A DNA stretch of 60,000 nucleotides from Nematostella vectensis (taxonomy: Eukaryota; Cnidaria; Anthozoa; Actiniaria; Edwardsiidae): the NCBI RefSeq assembly GCF_932526225.1, contig NC_064046.1, positions 9,203,719 to 9,263,718 of the forward strand, given 5' to 3'. The position numbers were made by a program, and so were the translations under genes. The notes below the pieces were generated by a model. It did not search any database. It was not told where the DNA came from and saw only the letters and a list, made by a program, of their open reading frames with translations. Positions within the stretch are counted from its first letter, which is position 1; the number at the start of each line of letters is the position of its first letter. This document shows, one piece after another, positions 9,601-57,244 of this stretch.

Positions 9601-11602
9601 GTATATTTTCAGCTTAGGATTCACATTTCATAACAAGTAAATTTTAAATCATCTTATATGTTACCGCATTTGAATGGCTTGCAAACGCGCCACCGCTTAC
9701 ATCTGCAACCAATCAGCGTACAGGAATTTTGATTAGTCTAGCAGTAAAGCTTAAAGGGGCAGTGTCATGGTAAGAGCTTTGCAATAGCTTTCCGGCCCAG
9801 ACAGAATGAATTTCAGTCAAATTCTAATACTAACTTATGAGCATTTGTTACATGTGGGAAACTTGAATTCAAAGAAAATGACCACAAACTGTCAAATAAA
9901 CGTAGTTTTTGAATAAAATATTGCATATTATTTTAACAGGGCATTGAAAGCTTAAAGCTCAACTGTGTGTAGACAATAACAATGACTCCAGACATGCATA
10001 GTACCATGACGCTGCCCCTTTAAAACATTTTATAAACATTACAGAGAGTAATCAGTCGTCGACTTTCTGTGGGAAAATTTGAGGACGCTAGTAGAAGCAT
10101 AGGACAGCAAAAAGAGATGTTCAACAAACCACAATCACACAGACATAATAGACGGATGGAGAAAAAGTATTTTTTCAACATGATGTGAAATTGTATGTTA
10201 TATTTTTCGCACTTTTATTATTGTTACGAAGTGACAGGTTTTTTTTTATATTATGTTCTAGATAGAGGCATACAAATTTAACGAGAAACCGTATTTTATA
10301 GAAACAGACAAATCGTTTGTATCTAAAAAATGGTCATTTTACATCAGGTTCTTTGAGTTTTCTATTGTTCAATTGTTCGTAAAACAATCAGCATCCAGTA
10401 ATACCGCCGAATAACTATATTGTCCTGCACTGAATTATCTGAAAACTGCACAACTCGCTCATCCAATCAAAATCGATTAACTTTGTCATGTATATTAAAA
10501 TACTATTCAAAACCTGGCCATATCGTGGATCTTCATATCTCCACAGTAGACTCAATATTACTCGATTTAACGACCGGTCTACCCTGACACTCTTCATACT
10601 GGGTTTCATATGCCAACCGGTGATTATAGCAAAATACAGTGTTATTCTCGACCAATCAGCATGCGCGCTGTATATATATTCTTTTCCTTATTTCTTTTCT
10701 TTGCAGCGTTAACAACCTGGCTGTGCGTGTCCCCTCAGGTTGCCATGACGACAAGCCTTGTCTTTCCGATCCTCAGTGCTATAATATATGCTGTCCTGGA
10801 CAAGACAGCAATTAACGAAAACGTGAAACACAGTGATGAGTACACCGAGCTAGCGACATGCGAACAACACGAGGACGCTCCGATGAGTAAGTCTCTAGAC
10901 TCTGATCAAAGCACCGGGCAAGACAAAACTCCTGGCTTCTCTGACTGCAGGAAAGACGCCAAGTTAGAGAAAGACCCCGAAGAGTCATTGCTCTTGATTT
11001 GCTGGAAAGTGTTCCCTCGCTTTACTTATTGCTACATAGCAGCCACTAGTCTGTGGCTATCGAAATTCGCCATACTGACTACAATAGTGAGCCCTAGCTC
11101 TTCCATCGCCCCTCGAGACCATTATCAGTACTACTCCCTGGCAATTAACATTCCTCGATGCGTAGTGGGACTAATATACTCCGCATACTCCCACTTCTTC
11201 CCTACCAATAGGGTATTAGGGTTTTGCCATATCTGGCTCATCTCTACCGTCTGCCTTGCCCATATGATGTTCTTTGTGTTCGTCTCATGGTACCGCTTCT
11301 TACCGGGTCTCGCGGTGACTCTCTTGTTCTGCGCTTCGTTCGGGTCTGCTGAGGGTTGTATGTGGGTGTTCGGGTTTATTGGGATAAAGGATATGTTCTC
11401 CAATGTTCGGGACGCTGGATATGGTCTAGGTATTGTACAATCTGCGAGGCAGTTCGCGAATTTGGTGGCGGGTCTGCAGGGGGTGAACCTAGAGGGAATG
11501 CTGCTCAATCACTGTAAGGAGGAACTACTCCTAGGTGATAACTGCTTAGCCCGGTCGATTTTTGTAAAAGGTTGGGAGCAACTTCATTGTTCTAAGCACT
11601 AG
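6181..11602 (+). CDS. CLN3 (battenin)-like multi-pass membrane protein, two exons
   Basis: Exons 6,181-6,625 and 10,707-11,602 join in phase (one base plus two) to 447 codons, 446 aa; human CLN3 has 438. The start ATG has a good context (aaaaagATGG). The donor is ACAG/GTAAT, and the acceptor follows a long pyrimidine tract (ttatttcttttctttgcag). The protein has about 10 hydrophobic segments. Blocks align with the CLN3 family by eye: SAVLLAEGISGIL near residue 42, AIVGAFSYTALT around residue 140, a hydrophilic acidic loop at about 185-245, HYQYYSLAIN, and a C-terminal GSAEGCMWVFG...SARQFANLVAGL. The CLN3 family is a lysosomal/endosomal membrane family with a major-facilitator-like fold. Similarity is distant, so another MFS-type family is possible. 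It is convergent with the NLR gene. Confidence 0.65.
6813..6891. repeat. 79-bp direct repeat, left copy
   Basis: Identical over 79 bp to 8,065-8,143 (agaaggccaatcacgccgcc ... gtggctaattc). The pair encloses MITE copy B inside the CLN3-like intron. Confidence 0.85.
7049..8064 (+). mobile_element. TTAA-type MITE, copy B (full length)
   Basis: Bounded by TTAA at 7,049 and 8,061. The ends are CCCATTGACTCCTGGC and, inverted, CACATTGACCCCTCAACC. It is about 1 kb long and lies in the CLN3-like intron. The minus strand has a 72-codon open frame (7,168-7,386, starting MNPPLLANIHKQ) that is also open in copies C and D, so it may be a remnant of a coding ancestor. No transposase motif was recognised. 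Confidence 0.75.
8065..8143. repeat. 79-bp direct repeat, right copy
   Basis: Exact copy of 6,813-6,891, starting at the base after the right TTAA of MITE copy B. Confidence 0.85.
8390..9363. mobile_element. DNA-transposon-like element with ~140-bp inverted repeats
   Basis: The left arm 8,390-8,533 (ttttttgttcag...ataccatcttttgcc...gatagcccttgatgacct) is matched inverted by 9,226-9,363 (ggtcatcaagggctatctcc...gatggtatttttgttctgaa). The roughly 690-bp core has no long ORF. It is a non-autonomous element in the CLN3-like intron. Confidence 0.7.
9364..9750. other. Intronic sequence with dispersed gcggttt motif
   Basis: About 130 bp at 9,395-9,525 hold several copies of a gcggtttt/gcggttt motif. 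The rest has no recognisable feature. Confidence 0.4.
9751..10023. mobile_element. Short TTAA MITE (AGGGGCAGTGTCATGG ends)
   Basis: Starts TTAA-AGGGGCAGTGTCATGGTA (9,751) and ends taccatgacgctgcccct-TTAA (10,023). It is 273 bp with about 18-bp inverted repeats and one mismatch (cagtgtc/cagcgtc). The TTAA flanks again suggest piggyBac-type mobilisation, but the ends differ from the 1-kb family. Confidence 0.75.
10024..10706. other. 3' part of the CLN3-like intron, no gene seen
   Basis: AT-rich. The only notable feature is the pyrimidine-rich acceptor tract just before 10,707. Confidence 0.6.
10707..11602 (+). CDS. CLN3-like gene, exon 2 (2 nt + 298 codons incl. stop)
   Basis: Carries the second half of the transporter-like protein: two membrane segments, an acidic cytosolic-type loop, then about six further segments. 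The stop is TAG 11,600-11,602. Confidence 0.65.
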
Positions 11603-13079
11603 ATGAGATTAATCTTCGGGCCTGTAGCCAGAATCAAAATTTTACACCGGATGATAAATCCAACAATAGAAGGTGTTTTATCTCTTACTTTTCAATTGTA
11701 AAACACTAAACTTCAAAATTTTACCGACTGGCGAGTGTCTCACTTGCATAATGCTGGCTACTGCCCTTATCTTTCAATGCGATGAATACTACATCAGGCC
11801 ACAGTGGTCATGATTGGTCGAAACCCATTTCAACTTTGTATTATTCTTTTATAATTTCATGGCCTTATATTCGTACTCATGGCGGCTAGTTAACGGCAAC
11901 AAACCATCTATATTAAACATATAGTGGGAGAAAAATTAAAAGATAATAACCTGCGTAGATACCTTCTAAATTCACTAAATTGTGCTGTCTCGATCATCCT
12001 TTGAGATAATTTCGTTTCGTTTTATTCTTTTTTGTTTTCTGTTTCGCTTTCCTTTGGTTTATTCGCTCTTTTCTTGATGTTTGTATTTTTTTTGTATTAT
12101 GCGATGCATTATGTAATGTTTGTATTATGCTCTGGTAATGTTATCAATATTAAAAACAAAGTTCCAGAGGTAGACATCGATTTCGCCGAATTTGATGCGC
12201 GTCATTTCTGGTGACAGCAGGAGGCAAAAAGTATGATTTTATTTCTCGGGTCCATGCCCCCTCCTCTACTAACGTAGTGCTAATGATTTGTAAGAACATT
12301 TGTGCATTTTCGATATCCCCCTATAACAGCGCATTCCCTTGGGAAGAATCTAATAATAATCTAATAATAACAATTATCCCTGGCAATTCCGCCCACAACC
12401 CCTCCCCGCTTTCATCCAGTAAAAGGTCCCCCAAAAGAAATCCTAGCTACGGGCCTAATTATTGAATCAACTTCAATAACTACATATAATTTAGCTTCTA
12501 AATTTTAAGCTGTTTTAACAGGGTCGCTACTAACATGAACGTTTGTTGATATTTCCTTTGCATTTGAAAGATTTTTCTCATACGCCCTTGCTTTCTGAAC
12601 GCAAGCCATCAACAGTGAAACGTTGTTTTTTTATTTTTTACCGCTTTCAGAGAAGCTTCCTTCGTCTCCGGGAATGTCGTTATCTAGCACAGTTATCGAG
12701 TTTTCAGAATATTTCAATTATTCAGAATGTTTTTCTGAGTTATCGAAAAAGATTCTCGTTCGAAGCTTTTGCAGTGCAAAGGTTTGCCGTGCAGACGTAG
12801 CGCTTTTTTAAAAATCTTACAGATAGATTTGCAATAAAATCCGGATAATAGTGTCGTCTTTGTAGTGCTGTTTCAGGTGCTCCTTGTCTATGTAAGGGTA
12901 CACCCCCAAGGGAAAGCATTTATTAGAATTCAATACCCTAGAAGACAGAAAAATATCGCCAATCTTCTTTCATGAAAAGTCTCCTCCCCTCCAACCTGGA
13001 TGGTTTGTGCTTCTTATTCTTCTTGCCCCAATCAGTGTTATAATAAGCATTTACAATAAAACTCAATATCATACATACT
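11603..13079. other. Intergenic, 3' UTR side of the CLN3-like gene
   Basis: No convincing coding frame. An AATAAA at 12,833 followed by a GT-rich stretch (gtcgtctttgtagtgctgt) is a possible poly(A) site for the CLN3-like gene. Confidence 0.45.
12833..12838 (+). promoter_or_regulatory. Candidate poly(A) signal of the CLN3-like gene
   Basis: AATAAA with a GT-rich downstream element within 30 bases, 1.2 kb past the stop codon. Position alone is weak support. Confidence 0.3.
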
Positions 13080-13455
13080 AATACTAATTTGTTTATTTAT
13101 TCCTACCACAGCCATAGGACTGAATTACAGGAACATTTACAAAACATTTAAATACTTGACAGAAACAAAGTCACTGAGCCTCTTGGTTCTTGACGGTGCA
13201 GCACGTCGGGTTACATTCGATCGCAGCCGTACATTCAATCGTACAGCCGTACGTTTGCGGTATGGTTATAGTCCTTGACAATATAAGTTTATGTACAGGG
13301 TTTTCTTCTGATAAATTACACATGTATTTTTTACAGAGATCTTGCCTACGGCTTTCAAGGTCTTGAAGATTAGCCTGTACAAGTGCATTATCATAATTCA
13401 GATTCGGGTAGATAACGGAGAGCGTCCGCTTCTGAATCTTTTCTAAGGAATACTT
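13080..13455 (-). pseudogene. LINE 3'-end fossil (RT ORF C-terminus)
   Basis: Minus-strand frame 13,455-13,171 is open for about 95 codons without a start. It contains LEKIQKRTLSVIYPNLNY, ALVQANLQDLESRRQDLC and a Cys-rich end (CTIECTAAIECNPTCC), ending at TGA 13,171-13,173. The IQKR..IYP..Y..AL..L..RR..LC pattern is the usual C-terminal block of CR1/Jockey-type non-LTR reverse transcriptase ORFs. An AATAAATAAA-rich 3' UTR follows down to about 13,080. Everything upstream is lost. Confidence 0.65.
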
Positions 13456-13923
13456 TTATTATATTTAATGGTGTTTTTTTATGAAAAGGAGCACAGACAG
13501 TCAGTCCCAGTCAACCCTGCGCGCGTCTAGTTGTTGTCTTAAAATGTTTTGTAGCAAAATATTCTATGTATTTAGATATTATACAGAACGACGATGACAT
13601 TCTGTTTGCCCGGATCATCACTCCTAACCCTCCTCCCCCCCAACCCAGGTCCGCCCTGGAAATTGAAGTCGGGACCATTGCTCTACCTCAGATACAAAGA
13701 AATTCACAATAAAAATGATCCTTAGCAGGCAATTGCCAACACCCCTTTCTCACATCCAGATCAGGTAGCGTTAGGGAAAACGAGTATAAAAAATTCATAA
13801 AATTCTTGCTATTCAAGTACTCCATAACTTTGAAAAAGTATGTGATGTGATGACTAATTTACGACAGAACACCGTTAACCTGAACTCTGACGTTAACTTG
13901 AACTCAATGAATTTGTGTTCGAG

Positions 13924-51706
<37,783 letters not shown>

Positions 51707-52009
51707 AGACGTGGATCAGTCAAGGAAACACAACGCCGTGACCCCGAATACACTCAGCTGAATACGTCACGCAATGAAAGATGTTGAACGATGCGATAAA
51801 TCTCACTTGAAATTCATATACCTCCTATTGAATTTTGCTATACACAAGATACAATACAAGAAATCGAGTCGACACACTTACTGCTTGATCTATTCGGGAA
51901 ATTATTTCGGTATAGCTCGTTGTCTTTTCTCAGAAATATAAATATTGAGTACCGGTTGTGATCAGATTACGATGTTACAAGATTGTGTTATTATAAAATG
52001 TATATGTAT
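51707..52009. other. Upstream region of the NLR gene
   Basis: Probably 5' UTR/promoter. No TATA or initiator could be assigned with confidence. Confidence 0.4.
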
Positions 52010-52330
52010 GGTGGGGGAGGAGGGGGTGGCGTGACGTAGTGAGAGTTGCGGCGCGTATGAAGTAGGCGAGTTGTGTGTGTATTGGGGGGGGGGGATGGTT
52101 GGTAGAGGGCTGTTATGTGTGGTGTAGGGGTATTGTTATTGTATTGTGATTGTGTTGTGTGCTGTTTGTGGTGGTGAGGGGGGGGGAGAGAAGGTGTGTG
52201 TGAGTGTTGTAGGGGGTGTTGGTTTGTGTGTAGGTAGGGTGGGTCATAGGGTGTGGTCGTTTGTAGTTGGGTTTTGTGCTGTGGGGTAAATGTTTGTATG
52301 GTGGGGGAGGGGGCTGTATGTATGGCTTTG
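52010..52330. repeat. G/T-rich low-complexity tract
   Basis: Strand-asymmetric: runs of G, GTGT and TGTTGTG over about 320 bp, almost no C. The minus-strand open frame through it (Thr/Pro/His-rich) is a composition effect. Lies 300-600 bp upstream of the NLR start. Confidence 0.8.
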
Positions 52331-52445
52331 GGTAAAGAAAACGCCTACAAAATAATACAATGCTATACAAATGCTGTTCAATGCTATACAATCTATATAA
52401 TCTGAAAATTAGCTGACCCAATGCCTAACATGGCGGGAGCCCAAG

Positions 52446-52757
52446 ATGGGTGAAGATTTGTTACAAAGGGCCAGTGAACCTCATTACAAATTGCCAATTA
52501 TTGACACCAGTGAAATCACAACTTTGAAAGCTGCTGTGACCTCAGACTCATGTGTTTGTCTGCCTAATTGTTATGTTCAAGATGCTCAAATAAATACTTG
52601 CATGCAAAGTTACTACAGGAGTTCTGTCAGAAAACTTCTGACAGAACTGAAACTAATGCAGAATGAAACTAATGCAATCTTTAAGAAAAAAAAAGTTGAG
52701 AAAAAGACTGAAAGTGCTACTGAAAAGAGCTGCTCTCAATTCATCGAAATTGAATGA
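52446..52757 (+). CDS. Hypothetical 103-aa ORF, doubtful
   Basis: Begins MGEDLLQRASEPHYKLPIID, Cys-containing middle (CVCLPNCYVQ), Lys/Glu-rich tail. Normal-looking amino-acid use, but no recognised domain and no splice support. About 110 bp on, after ttatactcttacag, a second short frame (MATDPALMLKKLALNFQ ... 43 aa) might be a second exon. Could be a real gene diverging from the NLR gene, or transposon debris. Confidence 0.3.
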   Translation: MGEDLLQRASEPHYKLPIIDTSEITTLKAAVTSDSCVCLPNCYVQDAQINTCMQSYYRSSVRKLLTELKLMQNETNAIFKKKKVEKKTESATEKSCSQFIEIE

Positions 52758-53799
52758 TCTTGCAAACAACTACAAAAATAATTTTGTTGTGGTAGTTTTT
52801 TTGTCTGGCTAAAACAATAAATTCATGTATTCGTACAACAAATTTTTTTATACTCTTACAGAAGTAATGTACCCGTTGTAATGGCGACCGATCCAGCTTT
52901 AATGCTAAAAAAACTGGCTCTGAATTTCCAAATTGAAGAAGGCATGGATTGCAAAAGCTGTAGCAAGGAATGTATTTTACCCTTTTCAACGATACGCTAT
53001 ATAATAAAATAATTGGGAAGCGGGGATGGGAAAAAACGTACCGCTGGTGGTCGACTCGTTTGTCGTAACAAACGCATAGGGACAGCTCTCTGGAGGAGCC
53101 AAAACAATTCAAACACAATCAGTAGAGGAAAGAAATGCGTAGTTTATTAAACACTAACAAGGCATTAAACAATACTTTGGAGTCAAATTATCCTAGAGCC
53201 CGTGATCTCACAATCCAATCTCCGAGCACTTCTTTATCTTGAAGATACTTCTAGTTATTACATTTATAACATTAGATACTATGCTCGCATGTTATACTTT
53301 TTAAACAAAAAAATATCATGACAATAAAGTATAAGGGTCAACTTATTCCATGAAAGCAAATTAACTTCCTACGAAGTCTTTAAGGAATCATATTTTGGCT
53401 ATATTTTGAAGAGAATGAATCACATGAGAAAACTTCTAACTCACTAAATTTTACATTTTTGGTACATCCAGTCATAAGCAAAGTTAAAAGCCGAGACTCA
53501 CAGCATACCTAAAACTGTTATTTTTCTTAATCTGTGTGAACTCTGAACTCATATTGCCACCTGGTTTTAAAATTATTGAACGATTACGGACTTGCATGGT
53601 TTTACCGTCTCCAAGCCGCAAAGCAAGCATGTAATTATATTCTATATATCTCGAAAAGGCGTGAAAATCGCTGGAAAGTTTGTATTGGACGTTTGATAAG
53701 AATTCCTTTAGGAATTTGTCTTAGAGGTCTGATTTCCGTAGCACCCTTTATTAAGAGCAATAAGTCCTTCAGGGGGGGACTTTGGCCGTTCATAGAAAC
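52758..53799. other. AT-rich sequence, no gene seen
   Basis: Apart from the short frame at 52,881-53,012, nothing is recognised. Confidence 0.5.
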
Positions 53800-53890
53800 G
53801 CTTCGCGTAGATAAACAATTGCCAATTGTTTATCTACGTCGGGCGGGGTTCTGGTAGATAAACAATTGCCAATTGTTAATCTACGTCGGG
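53800..53890. repeat. Tandem palindromes (GTAGATAAACAATTG...)
   Basis: gtagataaacaattg/ccaattgtttatctac is a perfect palindrome-type hairpin (about 53,807-53,838). A second copy with one change (gttaatctac) follows after cgtcgggcggggttctg. Lies at the junction between AT-rich host DNA and the GC-rich block. Confidence 0.8.
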
Positions 53891-54385
53891 CGGGGTTCTG
53901 GTAGAGAAGAAACGAGAGGGACCCGCGCCGCGCCCCGCCGTGCCCCCCACGGGGGGGTGCGCTTCGCACAAAAGGCGCTTCGCGCGGCAATTGCCAGCGC
54001 CTAGCGCGAATCGGGCGGGGTCCGGGTCGGCGGAGCCGAGGTCGGGCAGGGGGCTTGCGAGCGCGCATAGAAATATGGGGTAACCCGCGCCCCGCCGCGC
54101 CCCCCAGCCCCCAGCGCTTGCCGTTCCGGCGGCGGCATGCAGCAGGCTCACCCTGGCGTCCCTCCTCCTCGCCCCCCGGAGCACCTAGCGGGCGGCGCGA
54201 TAACAGGGTGGTTGGCCCCACCAGCGCTTGCCGTTCCGGCGGCGGTAACATGTGGGAACATTGCAATTAGACCCCCGTCTGCACTGTAGTATACCGCGCA
54301 TTGGGTTGGACCGCCAACCTACGGAGCGCGGAATGACCGTTTTTCGGCCGTAAATTCAAAGCCGCTGGCGTGGTGTTTCAACATG
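53880..54385. other. GC-rich non-coding block beside the Polinton-like genes
   Basis: Very high G+C against AT-rich flanks. Contains two copies of agcgcttgccgttccggcgg cgg (54,113 and 54,222), repeated cgggcggggttctg, and palindromic cttcgcgcgg-type stretches. Likely the outer part of the Polinton-like element or a second GC-rich repeat. Long open frames here reflect composition. Confidence 0.5.
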
Positions 54386-54389
54386 AGCT

Positions 54390-55055
54390 TTACTCGAACA
54401 CCTCGCTCCCGAACTCCTCGGGAAATTCTCGCAGTCTCTTTTTCATCTTTCCGCGTGTCTCCAGGGAGGGCCCTTTCTTGCTTTTTTTCTCACGCGATGC
54501 GAAGCCGTGTCGAGCTCTGATAGCGTTCTTGAGCGCGTAGTATTTCTTCTGTTCCCGAAATATTAACTGGAACTCTTCGTCTGAGATGTGTCCGTTTTGT
54601 AGAGCCTTAGAGACTAGCTCGCTGATCGAGGTTTTCTTACTCTCCGCTAAAACCATCGTGTCTTCGTGTTTAGCGACCTTGCTCGTAAGACCCCTAGAGA
54701 CTATCCCTGCGCCTACGCCCACGACACCGACCAGCCCAGCGACCCCTGCCAGCGGACCGCCGATCAGAACCCCTATCCCACTCAAAGAGACCCCTACCCC
54801 GGCGCTGGAAAGCGCCCCTGCAGCGATGCCGGATGCCACAGACACACCATGGGTAACGGCAAAGGCGCGCTTATACTTTTTCCGCACCTGTCGATGATGC
54901 GTTATCTCGTTGTCTAGAACCGCCTGAGTGTCACATATTTTCTGGAGTCGGAAGCTTTGCACGTCGCCGCCGACGCCCTGCGTCATGTGCGTTTGCGGGC
55001 AAACACTGGGAAGCGAGGGGTATATGGCACCACCGCTAACGTCGCTGTTTGCCAT
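54390..55055 (-). CDS. Polinton-type hydrophobic virion-associated protein (candidate)
   Basis: 221 codons, intact, ATG 55,055. N-terminal Pro-rich tip (YPSLPSVCPQ), helix, then a Gly/Ala/Val-rich hydrophobic stretch of about 50 residues (residues 85-135, two candidate membrane helices), then a soluble helical part (GHISDEEFQLIFREQKKYY) and a basic tail (REKKSKKG, KMKKRL). A protein of this make-up is a regular member of cnidarian Polinton-like gene sets, as far as I can recall; its role is not established. It is the only gene of the block with no visible break. Confidence 0.6.
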   Translation of the reverse strand: MANSDVSGGAIYPSLPSVCPQTHMTQGVGGDVQSFRLQKICDTQAVLDNEITHHRQVRKKYKRAFAVTHGVSVASGIAAGALSSAGVGVSLSGIGVLIGGPLAGVAGLVGVVGVGAGIVSRGLTSKVAKHEDTMVLAESKKTSISELVSKALQNGHISDEEFQLIFREQKKYYALKNAIRARHGFASREKKSKKGPSLETRGKMKKRLREFPEEFGSEVFE

Positions 55056-55083
55056 GTTTGTTACGTCGGAGCTAGGTTAGCTC

Positions 55084-55760
55084 TTATACAAGGCGAACGG
55101 GCTTGCCCTTAAAGTCCACCCGTCTACCGTAGTTATCCCTTATCCATATTTGGATACTCGAGACGAACTCAGAGGGAGTTGCTGCGACGCAAACGGGGAT
55201 GTCGGGTCCATAGACGACTTTCTCGTGCGGTCTCTCGCGGGTTTCTAGGCAAGCGAGAACGCTTGAAGGCCCGCCTAAGGAGAGGCATTGCGTGCGATCT
55301 ACGATATCGCAGCAGATGTAGAGGGCCTCTATTTTCGGCAAAGCCACCTTAAGTGGGGGTTCCCCCAAGGGCAGTGCGAGGCCCCACTCCCCCAACTGAT
55401 TGTCTTTAGCCTCTAGGCCAAACAGTGCGCAAAGCTCGGCATTCAGGAACGCAACGCACTGGACATAAGCGCGATCTTCCCGGTGAGGGAATCCAGCTTC
55501 GCGGTCAGAATCTTGCTTTTAGCGCGTTTGATCGTTTCCACGATGGACTCGGCCGTGTGGTGCCCGGCTGGCAGAGTAGCGATAGGCGGGAGGGCGGATA
55601 TAGTCGTTATCTGATGCTCCCGCTCGAGGTTATACCAGCTGTTAAACAGCGAGCAGTGCCGGAGCGCCACGAAGCGTGGGCGCCTTATCGGCCGCTCGAA
55701 GTAGAGCGTCTGTTTGCATTTGGTGAGCACAATATGTAGGACCACCGTTGTATTGGACAC
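55084..55760 (-). pseudogene. Polinton-type small capsid/penton-like protein, frameshifted
   Basis: Two minus-strand frames: 55,760-55,443 and about 55,460-55,084 (stop TAA 55,084-55,086), together about 225 codons. The first codon is GTG where ATG is expected, so the start is also damaged. Beta-rich content. Its position in the block and its size suit a minor capsid (penton-like) protein, but that is inference. The spacer to the divergent gene at 55,794 is 33 bp. Confidence 0.5.
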
Positions 55761-55793
55761 AGCCCGCCTTCTTCGTGTTTAATAGGACTGAGC
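55761..55793. promoter_or_regulatory. 33-bp divergent intergenic spacer
   Basis: Separates two head-to-head element genes. Any promoters must overlap here or lie in the coding regions. No motif could be assigned. Confidence 0.3.
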
Positions 55794-56858
55794 ATGGATT
55801 GGGAGGGCTGGCGGATGCTGAACGAGGAGGCGATTTCCCGAAGGGCGAAAGAGACGAAAAAGGCGGCAACTGCGGCGGGAGCCTCTATAGCTGAACATAT
55901 CATACACGCTATAGCCGAACAAGTCAAACACGCAAAACCCGGTTTCCCTAGGTCTCTGACCCTCGGGCAAAAGCTGCTCTACGCCGTGCCCGCGACCCCA
56001 GTGGAAAGCACGGCCTCAGACATCACCCCACTACTCACGCAGCTAGAGATACACGTGGCTGAGGACAAATAATTCACGACTAGGGTCCGAGACGTATTCA
56101 AAGAGACAGTAGTCACGCACAATCCCGCCAAGGAGTCTCGCCGGTGGCTATCGGAGCCTTCCTATGGGTACTGGCCACAGCAACTCAACTTTGCTGTCTG
56201 GTGCGAAACCGCCGGATGCGGGGTGTCCTTAACCGACCCCGCTTTCGCCACGCTCCCCTCTATCATCAGGGGATTTCTAAGGTTTCACGTCTACTTTACC
56301 ACGCGGAGGATACTCTACAAGCTCGGCGCCCCCCTGCCTGGCGACAGCCCGTTCACGCAAAAAGGTAACCCCTACAAGAAAGCCGCTTTCGAGCGTCTAT
56401 GTATAGAGTTCGGTTTGCCGCGTAAGCCGGACTTCCGATGGAAAGACGGGCGGAACCACGGGCTAGGGGATGTGTTTGTGTTCTACCCGGGGGAGGGGTA
56501 TCGCAACGTGCACGTGATCCGTGGCTACGACACGGCGGCGGACGAGTACCCGAGCCACCTTAATCTGTTTAGCGACGAAGGTGGGACGTACAACAGTGGG
56601 AAGCAGGTGGGTTTCATACGCAACGACGACCACGGGGGTGTGCAATATAGCTGTTTTGCGCCTCCCAAAGGTGAGGGGCTGACAAAAGCAGGGCTAGGGA
56701 GACTCGATCGCTCGGTCGAGGCGTTCGTCTACACAGTGCTTGGCGCGCAGGTAAACGTCCGTTCCTCTATCGCGGGGGACGGTGGACCGGCCATGGAGGC
56801 GCAGGCGGAGTTCGCGAAGCTGCTTGAAGACGCGATCATAGAAAACGAGTGTGGCTGA
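55794..56858 (+). pseudogene. Polinton-type conserved protein with one in-frame TAA
   Basis: One reading frame from ATG 55,794 to TGA 56,856-56,858 (about 354 codons), interrupted only by TAA 56,070-56,072. The N-terminal 92 residues are an Ala/Lys-rich helical region. The rest has Trp/Tyr/Cys-rich conserved-looking blocks (YWPQQLNFAVWC, CIEFGLPRKPDFRWKDGRN). Function unknown. The stop could be a disabling mutation in an otherwise well kept gene. The stop overlaps the next start (TGATG). Confidence 0.6.
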
Positions 56859-57100
56859 TGCCGAGCGATCTGGTGATAAACACGCAAAGCGTCGTGGGCT
56901 ACAACAATAAACTGCAGAAAGCCACAGACTCCATGACGCTCGGCGCAAACGCAATCAACACCGAGACAAAGCCAGTCGGTGCTCATAACATGGCCGGTGG
57001 GTATCCTAGGGTGCAACACGTGACTGATCCCTGCGAAAGTGCACGCCCCCTCTTCACGTATGCGCAGCATGACATCGCCCGGACCGGGCGAAAAGAGTGA
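56858..57100 (+). CDS. Small Polinton-type ORF, 80 aa
   Basis: ATG 56,858 shares bases with the upstream TGA. Ends TGA 57,098. Begins MPSDLVINTQSVVGYNN; hydrophilic, with no recognised domain. The tight overlap with its neighbours argues that it is a true element gene. Confidence 0.5.
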   Translation: MPSDLVINTQSVVGYNNKLQKATDSMTLGANAINTETKPVGAHNMAGGYPRVQHVTDPCESARPLFTYAQHDIARTGRKE

Positions 57101-57167
57101 CCACACCGCCCTCAAGGCGGGGTTGCCGGCACTCGCGGTGGCCGCGGCGTATTACTTCTTCCGATGA
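57069..57167 (+). CDS. 32-aa single-pass membrane micro-ORF
   Basis: ATG 57,069 to TGA 57,165, overlapping the previous ORF by 32 bases in another frame. C-terminal half AGLPALAVAAAYYFFR is one hydrophobic segment. Such tiny membrane proteins are common in DNA viruses and virus-like elements. Confidence 0.4.
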   Translation: MTSPGPGEKSDHTALKAGLPALAVAAAYYFFR

Positions 57168-57244
57168 TTGCTTTGCATTCGACGAACCAAGAACGCGGCT
57201 ACGGCTAGAATGAGCAGCCACACATTCTCGCCAAGGAATTTCAC
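57152..57244 (-). pseudogene. 30-aa membrane micro-ORF, start codon GTG
   Basis: Minus-strand frame with NVWLLILAVAAFLVRR, one membrane segment, stop TAA 57,152-57,154. It begins GTG at 57,244, overlapping the TGA of the acidic gene (GCGTGA). An ATG may have mutated to GTG. Overlaps the plus-strand micro-ORF end to end. Confidence 0.35.

Noticed and set aside
10610-10706. Extending the CLN3-like second exon upstream to an ATG at 10,610
   Set aside because: That stretch is the polypyrimidine tract and acceptor; splicing to exon 1 in phase gives a full-length family-sized protein.
13455-13460. Minus-strand AATAAA as the poly(A) signal of the NLR gene
   Set aside because: It sits at the upstream edge of a LINE fossil, and no downstream GT-rich element was seen; the position is not convincing.
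52113-52421. 102-aa Thr/Pro/His-rich minus-strand ORF
   Set aside because: Lies in the G/T low-complexity tract; composition artefact.
53790-54266. 158-aa and 102-aa Arg/Pro-rich minus-strand ORFs
   Set aside because: Extreme GC content makes long frames likely; low-complexity product, no conserved blocks, and they cross palindromic repeats.
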